The position numbers were made by a program, and so were the translations under genes. A DNA stretch of 57,227 bases, from NCBI GenBank assembly GCA_021845575.1, contig JAJZVQ010000003.1, forward strand, positions 1 through 57,227, in the 5' to 3' direction. Positions 17,616 to 24,730 of this stretch are shown piece by piece. Under the pieces are notes generated by a model. That model saw nothing but the letters and a program-made list of their open reading frames with translations, was not told the DNA's origin and searched no databases. The DNA comes from Microcaldota archaeon (GTDB lineage: Archaea; Micrarchaeota; Micrarchaeia; Micrarchaeales; Micrarchaeaceae). Within the stretch, counting starts at the first letter, position 1. Each line of letters begins with the position of its first letter.

Positions 17616-17637
17616 TTAATTACCTTTGAACATTTCA

Positions 17638-18030
17638 TTACTTGTTTGCAAGGAACTTGCTTCCTCTTGTAGCCCTTATTCCAGGAGCTGAATGCTGCAC
17701 CCTCTTTGTGGAATACGCGAATTCCCCAAGTCTATGGCCGACCATTGCCGGTTCTATAGTGAATATCTGAAACTCTTTGCCGTTATGTATGCCGAACTTC
17801 AAACCTATCCAATATGGAACGATTACGGCTTCCCGCAATTGCGTTTTTATTATTTTATCCTTGCCTTTTTCCTTATATTCCTTTACTTTCTCATTAAGCT
17901 TCCTGTAATCTGCAGAATTCCTTTTGAGGCTTCTCCTTGCTCTTGAATTTACCAATTCGGCGAATTCGCTTGCGCCGAGAACTTTGACCTGTTCTGTCGT
18001 CAATCCTTTAAATGCAATTTTTTCTACCAT
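17638..18030 (-). CDS. rps19: Small ribosomal subunit protein uS19
   Basis: 130 residues. The conserved core reads IGLKFGIHNGKEFQIFTIEPAMVGHRLGEFAYSTK, and the C-terminal tail has HSAPGIRATRGS. It lies in the head of the 30S subunit. The TAG stop of uL2 lies inside its AGGTAGATTGA ribosome-binding site. Confidence 0.95.
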   Translation of the reverse strand: MVEKIAFKGLTTEQVKVLGASEFAELVNSRARRSLKRNSADYRKLNEKVKEYKEKGKDKIIKTQLREAVIVPYWIGLKFGIHNGKEFQIFTIEPAMVGHRLGEFAYSTKRVQHSAPGIRATRGSKFLANK

Positions 18031-18035
18031 TCAAT

Positions 18036-18734
18036 CTACCTCTTCTTTCTTCCAATTCTTCTTGCTGCAATATGTCCTACTTTTCTTCCAGGCGGGGCAT
18101 TTCTAGAGGTCATGCTGCTCTTTCCTTTGTGGTGCTGTTTTCCTCCGAACGGATGATCGACAGGATTCATTTTTACTCCTCTGTTGACAGGCCACGTCCT
18201 ATTAAGCGAATGCTTTATATAATGGTTTTTTCCTGCCTTCAGGATGGGCTGCTCGAGGAATCCGCCTCCTGCCACAACTCCGAGTTGCGCCCTGCAGTTC
18301 ATATCGAACGAAACGCTTTTTTTGGATGGCATTTTTACCAGGGCCTTATTCCCAAGCCTTGCTGTTATAAATGCGAAATTGCCCGCAGCCCTCACGAGTT
18401 TCCCGCCATCGCCCCTGTTTCTTTCGATGTTGTATATGGGAATGCCTTCAGGTATTTCGGACAATCTTTTTACGCTGCCCAACGAGTAATCTTTCATTAT
18501 GTGGATTTTATCCCCAATCCTTATTCCTTCCGGAGCTAACAGTTCGCCTTTTGAAAAATCATCATAAGTTATAGACATGATAGGTGGCGTGTGACCTACT
18601 GTATTGAATAAACCAACTACCTCCCCGCTCTTTTCAGTATTTGGATAATTAACGCTGATATTGAACGTATTTGGTAATTTTTTATATACGTTAGATCCTT
18701 TTCCGCGCCTTTGTTGTCTCAGCTTTTTACCCAT
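18036..18734 (-). CDS. rpl2: Large ribosomal subunit protein uL2
   Basis: 232 residues. The N-terminus has the basic KKLRQQRRGKGS; the C-terminal part has NRTWPVNRGVKMNPVDHPFGGK, containing the functionally important histidine near the peptidyl-transferase centre (VDHPFGG). The start at 18734 follows the uL23 stop by two bases, with TGGTGTAATC acting as both the end of uL23 and the ribosome-binding site. Confidence 0.96.
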   Translation of the reverse strand: MGKKLRQQRRGKGSNVYKKLPNTFNISVNYPNTEKSGEVVGLFNTVGHTPPIMSITYDDFSKGELLAPEGIRIGDKIHIMKDYSLGSVKRLSEIPEGIPIYNIERNRGDGGKLVRAAGNFAFITARLGNKALVKMPSKKSVSFDMNCRAQLGVVAGGGFLEQPILKAGKNHYIKHSLNRTWPVNRGVKMNPVDHPFGGKQHHKGKSSMTSRNAPPGRKVGHIAARRIGRKKR

Positions 18735-18736
18735 GA

Positions 18737-18994
18737 TTACACCAATTTCAACTTCATTGCTATCTCGCTCGCCTTATACTGTGAAGTTAGCGTTATATAT
18801 GCTTTTCTCTGGTTTATAGGAGTGTTTATCACATTTATCTTTTTAACTTTGACCTTGAACGTTTCTTCGAATTCCTTCTTTATGTCTGTCTTTGTCGCCC
18901 TTGAATCCACTATATAAGCCAATCTATTGTTTTTTTCTATTGCAATTATTCCTGAAGATTTTTCAGTAGCCAATGGGTATTTTAGAGCTTTCAT
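18737..18994 (-). CDS. rpl23: Large ribosomal subunit protein uL23
   Basis: 85 residues from the ATG at 18994 (MKALKYPLATEKS, the canonical archaeal opening). A GTG at 19003 overlaps the uL4 stop, but the ATG is spaced correctly from AAGTGA, whose TGA is that stop. uL23 sits at the tunnel exit and is a docking site for targeting factors. Confidence 0.94.
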   Translation of the reverse strand: MKALKYPLATEKSSGIIAIEKNNRLAYIVDSRATKTDIKKEFEETFKVKVKKINVINTPINQRKAYITLTSQYKASEIAMKLKLV

Positions 18995-18999
18995 AATTT

Positions 19000-19776
19000 T
19001 CACTTTACATATTTTGCCTGTTTTGATAATACAAGCCTGCTTATTATTTTTTCTGCGTTATTTACTGCTCCCTCACTCCATAATGTTATTCTCCCTGGAA
19101 CCCCTCCTGGCGCAAGCGCGTTAACAGTTAGTCCATTCAACAAACAGACATCGATTCCCGGAACATTCCTTGCTGCTTTCAATGCACCTTTATCTTCGTT
19201 GAATACTAAGAGCAGTGTTTTCTTAAAGTGCCTCCTGTTGGATTTTCTCCTTAATCCTTTCCTTATGTGCATTTTTCTCCCTTCTTCAACAATGTTTCCA
19301 AGATTTAGATTATCAAGCACTTTGAGTATATCTTTAGTTTTGTTTATTTTCTCTATGTCATTGTTTACTATGATAAACTTTTTTGAAGCTGAAATAGAAC
19401 TTATCAGTGCATTCTGGTATTCTATATTATTCATCTTTTCTACAAGCTTTTTCTGGATCATGTTGGGGTGCGCCCTTTTTCCTTTCGTTGCGGAAGGTAT
19501 TTTCTTGACCTTTCCCTGTCTTCCGTCCCCAAGCTTTTCTCTTGGTCTTATGGCTATACCCATATGCCTTCCTGACCTATATGAATTCATTCTGCCGAAA
19601 TATTTTGCAGTTGTCTGCAGCCCTGCAAGCACGTAATGACCCTGCGGCTGCAAAATATAAGAGCGTTCTGCGATAACCGCTCTTTTTATAAGTGGTTCAT
19701 TTATCTTATAACTGAACATCTCAGGTAACTCTATGGTTTTTTCTTCCTTTCCTTCAATAGTGTAAATTGTTGCCAT
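19000..19776 (-). CDS. rpl4: Large ribosomal subunit protein uL4
   Basis: 258 residues in the long archaeal/eukaryotic form. The tunnel loop carries KYFGRMNSYRSGRHMGIAIR, and the later HIRKGLRRKSNRRHFKK and APGGVPGRITLW are conserved. The start is taken at 19776 (MATIYTIEG), 6 nt after the uL3 TGA stop; an ATG at 19785 overlapping that stop is possible. Confidence 0.94.
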   Translation of the reverse strand: MATIYTIEGKEEKTIELPEMFSYKINEPLIKRAVIAERSYILQPQGHYVLAGLQTTAKYFGRMNSYRSGRHMGIAIRPREKLGDGRQGKVKKIPSATKGKRAHPNMIQKKLVEKMNNIEYQNALISSISASKKFIIVNNDIEKINKTKDILKVLDNLNLGNIVEEGRKMHIRKGLRRKSNRRHFKKTLLLVFNEDKGALKAARNVPGIDVCLLNGLTVNALAPGGVPGRITLWSEGAVNNAEKIISRLVLSKQAKYVK

Positions 19777-19781
19777 AAAAA

Positions 19782-20744
19782 TCATTTTAATATAGTAATT
19801 ATCTTGGGTTCTCTTGGCTTGGAATTTATGGTTCTGCTAAGACTTTCCCTTAGTCTGACAAGTCTTTTTTGCGTTCCGGGAATCGAACCCTCTACAATCA
19901 CAAAAGAATTTTTGACATTGCCATAATTTATAAAGCCTGATTTCTTGTTTACTTCAGAGACTTGTTCAGGATTTCCTATTTTGAGTATTCTCTTGTTCCT
20001 TTCTGTCCTATAATTAAAGCCCATCTGCCCAGGCCTTGGTACAGTATAAAGAATCTTTCCGATTCCGTATGAACCCAATATGCTTCCGCTCCTGATTTTC
20101 TGTGTTGCTTTGTGCGAATGCCTGCTCACTCCGAATCTTTTTATTGCTCCCTGCCATCCCTTTCCTTTTGTTATGGCAGTCACATCTATGTATTCTCCTT
20201 GTTTGAATGTGCTATCAATTTTTATCTCTTTACCTAGGTTGTTTGACAAGAAAAGGAATTTTTCCTCAATGTTCTTTGCGTCGACAAACGATTCGAATCT
20301 TTCAATATGTTTCTGGTCGCTCCCTGTTGTTTCTGGATAGGCGACGATTAACGCTGTCGCATCCTGGAATTTTTTCAATTCCTCTTTAAACTTATTGAGC
20401 TTTGTATCATTGTTTTCTGTTTTTATCCCAAATTTTTTTATTGCATCCTTGCTGTAAATTTCGGTTGCAACTTCAAGATATCCTGAATACGGATTTTTTC
20501 GATAAAACCTAATCCCGTAAAGTTCCATCTGCGGCACTTCCAATACCGTGCAGGCTTTATTGACTTCCTGCTGTTTTGCAGGGGATTCTGAATCATCAAT
20601 CATCATCAGGTTTGACATTCCTACCTTATATGCTACAATATTGGCGAGCCTAGCTTCCCTTTTTAATGAGGGTTTTGCGCGGATTCTTGGTAAGATTTTT
20701 GATGCACGCCTTCTTTGCCAAAATTGGTGTGAACCTCTTGTCAT
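19782..20744 (-). CDS. rpl3: Large ribosomal subunit protein uL3
   Basis: 320 residues. The opening MTRGSHQFWQRRRASKILPR and the internal KGKGWQGAIKRFGV followed by HKATQKIRSGSIL and GQMGFNYRTERNKRIL are typical of archaeal uL3. It is the first gene of the operon uL3-uL4-uL23-uL2-uS19-uL22-MazG-uS3, preceded by a long leader. Confidence 0.95.
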   Translation of the reverse strand: MTRGSHQFWQRRRASKILPRIRAKPSLKREARLANIVAYKVGMSNLMMIDDSESPAKQQEVNKACTVLEVPQMELYGIRFYRKNPYSGYLEVATEIYSKDAIKKFGIKTENNDTKLNKFKEELKKFQDATALIVAYPETTGSDQKHIERFESFVDAKNIEEKFLFLSNNLGKEIKIDSTFKQGEYIDVTAITKGKGWQGAIKRFGVSRHSHKATQKIRSGSILGSYGIGKILYTVPRPGQMGFNYRTERNKRILKIGNPEQVSEVNKKSGFINYGNVKNSFVIVEGSIPGTQKRLVRLRESLSRTINSKPREPKIITILK

Positions 20745-20874
20745 ATTAACACATTAACATTGATTATATTTATAGAAATACAAAAAGCAAATTTAAAACT
20801 AAATTCAAACAAAACTAAATATTATCTAACTAACAATTAAGATAATATATTTTTATCACAAATATATTTATATA
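20745..20874 (-). promoter_or_regulatory. Promoter and structured leader of the uL3 ribosomal operon
   Basis: On the minus strand a TATA box TATATAAATA lies at 20874-20865. A start about 27 nt on (near 20843) would give a leader of about 100 nt before the uL3 ATG. Its first bases would hold an inverted repeat, ATTATCT (20821-20827) with AGATAAT (20840-20846), separated by 12 nt. This could be the pcc1/eL15 terminator or an autoregulatory leader element. Just before the ATG, GTTAAT is repeated twice and no GGTGA site is visible. Confidence 0.4.
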
Positions 20875-20891
20875 CGTTTACTTTTTCTTCT

Positions 20892-21131
20892 TTATTTTTT
20901 TGGAATGTCTACCATTGAAGTATTATCGATTGTCTGGATATCCCTCAATACGGCATTTATTGATGCCCTAAGAGCGGTTATATCATTTGCGTATACCTTA
21001 AATTTTATAATGGAGGGGGTTTCCTCGATATCGATGCTGCTTCTTTTATGATTGTTGAAATTAAGAATCTTTTTGTATTCCAAGCCATTAATTTTTTTTA
21101 TCGATATTATGGAAGAATTTTTGAATTTCAT
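20892..21131 (-). CDS. pcc1: KEOPS complex subunit Pcc1
   Basis: 79 residues, typical of archaeal Pcc1. The conserved C-terminal half reads YANDITALRASINAVLRDIQT, preceded by a beta segment SIDIEETPSIIKFKV. Pcc1 dimerises in the KEOPS complex that makes N6-threonylcarbamoyladenosine at tRNA position 37. The start follows GGTAAGTAGC. It lies 19 nt downstream of eL15. Confidence 0.85.
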   Translation of the reverse strand: MKFKNSSIISIKKINGLEYKKILNFNNHKRSSIDIEETPSIIKFKVYANDITALRASINAVLRDIQTIDNTSMVDIPKK

Positions 21132-21150
21132 GCTACTTACCCGAAAAAGA

Positions 21151-21663
21151 CTATGCCATCAGACCTCTGTGCTTTCTCCCGCTCTTTGTCAAGGCTCTGA
21201 ATGCTCTGCCTTTCTTTCCTATTACATTACTATATGTCAAATCATTTTGTATTGCGGCGTTGTCTCTTTCAAGCATTATTATTTCATAGAATGAATCGGA
21301 TCCTGCCTTTCCGACAAAATACGAATTTAAAACTTCGCAGTTAGAGAATTTTTTTGATGCTCTCTCCTCTGCAATGCTTTGAAGCGATTTTGCTCTTGTA
21401 AAATACCTGCCTGACTTTGAAGGTTTTCTGCCTCCCCCTACAGTGGCTCTTTTTTTGCCGCCCCCTTTGACCTTGACTCTTGCCATTATTATGCCTTCTT
21501 TTGCCTTATAACCGAGCTTTCTTGCTCTCGGTATATTTGTAGGTTTGTCAATTCTCTCTATTGGGGGTTCGCTTCTCCATTTAACAATCCTGTTTTTGTA
21601 TTCTACAGGTTTCTCTTTGTATTCTCTGATAAAAGTATCTCTTATTTCTTTATATGCTCCCAT
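21151..21663 (-). CDS. rpl15e: Large ribosomal subunit protein eL15
   Basis: 170 residues from the ATG at 21663 (MGAYKEIRDTF). Conserved stretches are IVKWRSEPPIERIDKPTN, ARKLGYKAKEGI, SLQSIAEERASKKF, CEVLNSYFVG and the C-terminal GRAFRALTKSGRKHRGL. A TTG-type start five codons upstream (21678) is less likely because GTGGTTATA precedes the ATG. It is transcribed with Pcc1, divergent from the next membrane protein. Confidence 0.94.
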   Translation of the reverse strand: MGAYKEIRDTFIREYKEKPVEYKNRIVKWRSEPPIERIDKPTNIPRARKLGYKAKEGIIMARVKVKGGGKKRATVGGGRKPSKSGRYFTRAKSLQSIAEERASKKFSNCEVLNSYFVGKAGSDSFYEIIMLERDNAAIQNDLTYSNVIGKKGRAFRALTKSGRKHRGLMA

Positions 21664-21824
21664 TATAACCACTGGCAATAATATAATTATTCTTTATTAG
21701 AAAAGTTAATTTATTTATCTATATCTGTTATGGACAAGAAATGTGTTGTAGTGTAATTCAAAGAAATAAAGAAGATACGATTATATAAAGTTTTCTAATA
21801 TATAATATTAGAATGTGTGATTTT

Positions 21825-22154
21825 ATGGTAGAAACAAAATCCTCGAAAAAACAGATTGAAATATTATATTTATTGACATACCTGCTGACTTGGCTGACAG
21901 GTATTATTATATATATTACTGAGGGGCAAAAGAACAAAAGGTTAAAATTTCATGCAATCCAAGCCATATTTTTGGGTATCGCAGCTTTTGTTGTGAGCAT
22001 TATTTTAGACTTCACACTTATTTTTTCATATATCGGAACCATAATAAGCATTTTGGCATGGGTATACGGCATGTATATAGGGTACATGGGATCTAAAGGA
22101 GAGGATATAGAAATTCCGATTATAGGGGAATACGCAAGAAAGTATTCAAAATAA
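21825..22154 (+). CDS. Small membrane protein, DUF4870/Tic20-like
   Basis: 109 residues with three or four membrane helices. The stretch KRLKFHAIQAIFLGI after the first helix pair is the hallmark of DUF4870/Tic20-like small membrane proteins; their function is unknown. The ATG at 21825 follows GTGTGATTTT. A TATA box TTATATAAAG (21781-21790) would place the transcript start at about 21811, giving a leader just long enough for that ribosome-binding site. An in-frame ATG at 21813 is the alternative. Confidence 0.7.
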   Translation: MVETKSSKKQIEILYLLTYLLTWLTGIIIYITEGQKNKRLKFHAIQAIFLGIAAFVVSIILDFTLIFSYIGTIISILAWVYGMYIGYMGSKGEDIEIPIIGEYARKYSK

Positions 22155-22248
22155 TATATCCTTTTCAAAATCAAATATTATTTTACTTATTTGAAATAAA
22201 TTTGATATCGACAATCTGTTCTGTGGTTGATAATAATTGGTAAGTATA

Positions 22249-23913
22249 ATGACAGACAAAATACATCCATCAAGTATCAAATTGCACAAAAAAATATTAA
22301 AACCCCAAAATAAAGAATTTGCATGGATTAAACACCATTATACCCAACTTATTATAATTGCTATAATAGTATATGCAATAATTTATTCTGTGCTTGTCAG
22401 TATAGGTCCAGCTAAAACAGGGGATGATATGGCTTATGCAGGATTAGCCATACAAACAATTCATGGTGCTTTCCATGAAACAAATTATATATATACAGTT
22501 AGATTTCTTCAGGTATTCCCAATCGCTTTCTTCTATGAGATATTAGGGGTTAATGGATTTTCTAGTGCGGCATGGGATATAACATCGTTTGTTTTAAGTG
22601 TCATAATTGCATATTTTCTTGGCAAAGAATTGTATAATAAAAAAGTTGGGTTGATTGCAGCGCTTCTTATGTGCTTTTTCCCGCTCGTTTTACAGTATAC
22701 CGGAACTATGAGCGACGATACTCCTGTAATGATGTTTGTTTCACTGACTATACTTGCATTGTTATATGCAAGGAAAAGAAATTCAAAAAAATGGTATTTT
22801 GCTTCTGGAGCGCTTGTTATTTCTGCGCCGCTTGTTACCCCACTTGGTTTTATAATAATACCTTTTCTTGCAGGATACCTTGCAATTGAACTTTTAAGAA
22901 GAAAACTTAGTATTAACAGGATAACATTGTATTTTGTTGTTGGGTTGCTTTTTTCAGGTATTTTGCTTATGATAATCAATTACATTCTTTCTGGAAATCC
23001 ACTAATAACTATAACTCTAAATGGATATTATTACAGCCAAGTAGGGACTCCGGGTTTTGCAACTGCAGGGGCATTGGCAGGTCCATTATATTATGTGCAT
23101 GTGATATTTCCGTATAACCTTTCTTCGCTTCTTTATAATGCTGCGATGGGAAAAAATGTTAGCATATCTAACTTGTGGGAAAATAATGTTGCAGGATTTT
23201 TTTTCTATGCTTTTATTATTTGTACAGCGTATCTCATTGCAAAAAGAGAGCGTAGGGCATATCTGCCTTTGTTATGGTTTACAATAATGTTTGTGTATTT
23301 GAGTGTAGGTCCTGAATATATAACACTAAAACCCTTCTATTATCTTTTGATGATAAGATTGAATAGATATTTGCTGCCAATCGCAATTCCTGTTGTAATT
23401 ATAATATCTATGGGGGTTGCAAGATTTATTGAAGACGAAAAAAGACAGAAAAGAAAAATCATTAGAATTATTTTTTCTTCTCTTGCGATAATTTTTATTA
23501 TAACTATGTCAATACCATTAAATCTTTTTTGGTATCATACAAAAATTGTCACAGAATATGATATGCAACAAATTGGATATTATATCTCTAACTTACCCAA
23601 TACAACTAAAATATTTTATCTTAACGGTTTATCTGAGGTTATAGTTTTTTCAGGTGCACAAAACCCAAATAGGTTTTATGCTTACGATCAAATTTCGAAT
23701 TGCAGCGCACTCCCAACCGGTGCTTACGTAGTAGTGCCTAAATATGTTGAATATTATAACCTTGCTTACACCCCAAACCCATCTAATTATTGTCCTGGTT
23801 GGAAATTAGTACTTTACCCAAGACTTGATGAAAATTTTTCAACCGCAGTAACTGGGCAAGGAATAGTATTTAGGGCAAAATTATATTATATTGAACAAAA
23901 TAATAGCAAATGA
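22249..23913 (+). CDS. GT-C glycosyltransferase (GT39/ArnT-like membrane mannosyltransferase)
   Basis: 554 residues with about twelve membrane helices. The first external loop has TGDDMAYAGLAIQ, the acidic catalytic-base position of PMT_2/GT39-like enzymes, and ERRAYLPLLWF follows between later helices. A soluble C-terminal part begins near residue 430. Such enzymes use polyprenyl-phosphate sugars to glycosylate lipids or proteins on the outer face. The start is the ATG at 22249; a TTG lies four codons upstream. It is a plausible partner of AglB in surface glycosylation. The segment after it contains a decayed ATPase fragment. Confidence 0.8.
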   Translation: MTDKIHPSSIKLHKKILKPQNKEFAWIKHHYTQLIIIAIIVYAIIYSVLVSIGPAKTGDDMAYAGLAIQTIHGAFHETNYIYTVRFLQVFPIAFFYEILGVNGFSSAAWDITSFVLSVIIAYFLGKELYNKKVGLIAALLMCFFPLVLQYTGTMSDDTPVMMFVSLTILALLYARKRNSKKWYFASGALVISAPLVTPLGFIIIPFLAGYLAIELLRRKLSINRITLYFVVGLLFSGILLMIINYILSGNPLITITLNGYYYSQVGTPGFATAGALAGPLYYVHVIFPYNLSSLLYNAAMGKNVSISNLWENNVAGFFFYAFIICTAYLIAKRERRAYLPLLWFTIMFVYLSVGPEYITLKPFYYLLMIRLNRYLLPIAIPVVIIISMGVARFIEDEKRQKRKIIRIIFSSLAIIFIITMSIPLNLFWYHTKIVTEYDMQQIGYYISNLPNTTKIFYLNGLSEVIVFSGAQNPNRFYAYDQISNCSALPTGAYVVVPKYVEYYNLAYTPNPSNYCPGWKLVLYPRLDENFSTAVTGQGIVFRAKLYYIEQNNSK

Positions 23914-23917
23914 AATA

Positions 23918-24070
23918 TCAAAATGGTATATTTGGGGTTGCAAATTTCTTGAATATCTTGCTTTTTAAGTTGAAAACGAGCATTAAGATTATGCTGACAA
24001 TTATCAACATAATTATTTCTAATGCGCTTATTCTGCTTATTACTTACCAATATCTCGAAAGAATTAATTT
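23918..24070 (-). pseudogene. Decayed copy of the 3' end of the neighbouring P-type ATPase gene
   Basis: 23941-24037 aligns with 24748-24847, the last codons of the intact ATPase, at high identity with one in-frame 3-nt gap. In translation the fragment reads VISRISALEI, then IMLIIVSIILMLVF, against LVSRISALEI and ITLVIASIILMLVF in the gene. Differences are mostly conservative, as in a formerly coding copy. Beyond about 24040 the homology continues weakly with frame-breaking insertions (TAA stop at about 24041) and fades near 24070. It lies on the same strand as the ATPase, about 0.7 kb downstream. Confidence 0.8.
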
Positions 24071-24205
24071 GTTAGAAAAAAGTATGTACTAAATTTTTGG
24101 AGGAAAGAAGCAGAAAAAAGGTAATAAAATATTTGGTGTTTTCGCAAGTTTTATAATTTTATAATAATTGGGTTACATTGGTTGTTGCAACACTTTTTAT
24201 GCGGG

Positions 24206-24672
24206 TTATATTGTAGATGTCGCACTGGTTGAAATTGTAGGAATTATTATAGTAGTTGAAGGGAATGATGCAGTAGACATCTGAATAGCTGCTGCTTGAT
24301 GAGAAATCCCTGCAATATATACGTAAAGAGTCGTATTACCAATATTAAAACTTGTTTCATTAGCCACCCCTATATCTATTTTTTTGCATAATTCCCATTA
24401 TAATAAACAAGTAAACTTACTTTATTAGAAGACGTTATATTTACAAACTTTGCTTCGAAAGGCCCGCATATTAAATTATTTCCTACATATACTATTACAG
24501 CAGGATGAATATTACATTGTAACGCAAGAATTGTTGACGTTTCAATAGCAGTAGTAGTATTATTAACACTTTTCTCAAAGTTGTGAGATAAATAATAAAA
24601 TAATATAAATATAAGCAATACTGCTAAAATAAATGTTGTATATTTGTAGACATTTTTATTCTTTTTAATCAT
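24206..24672 (-). CDS. Small exported/anchored protein interrupted at a -1 slippery heptamer
   Basis: The first frame (24376-24672) encodes 98 residues: a basic start, one membrane segment (residues 13-30) and an external part with three N-glycosylation sequons (NNTT, NITS). It ends at TAG directly after A AAA AAA (minus-strand bases 85-79 of 24379-24385). Sliding back one base at this heptamer opens a second frame of 57 residues (IDIGVANETSFNIGNTTLYV and on, Ser/Thr-rich, with more sequons) to a TAA at 24206. The joined product would be 155 residues. The split could be programmed frameshifting, a real mutation or a homopolymer read error. No family is recognised. Confidence 0.55.
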
Positions 24673-24730
24673 ATCTTTTTACCCTTGGATAATTTAAATT
24701 TCTTTTATAATATGTTATGTATTCTGTAAA

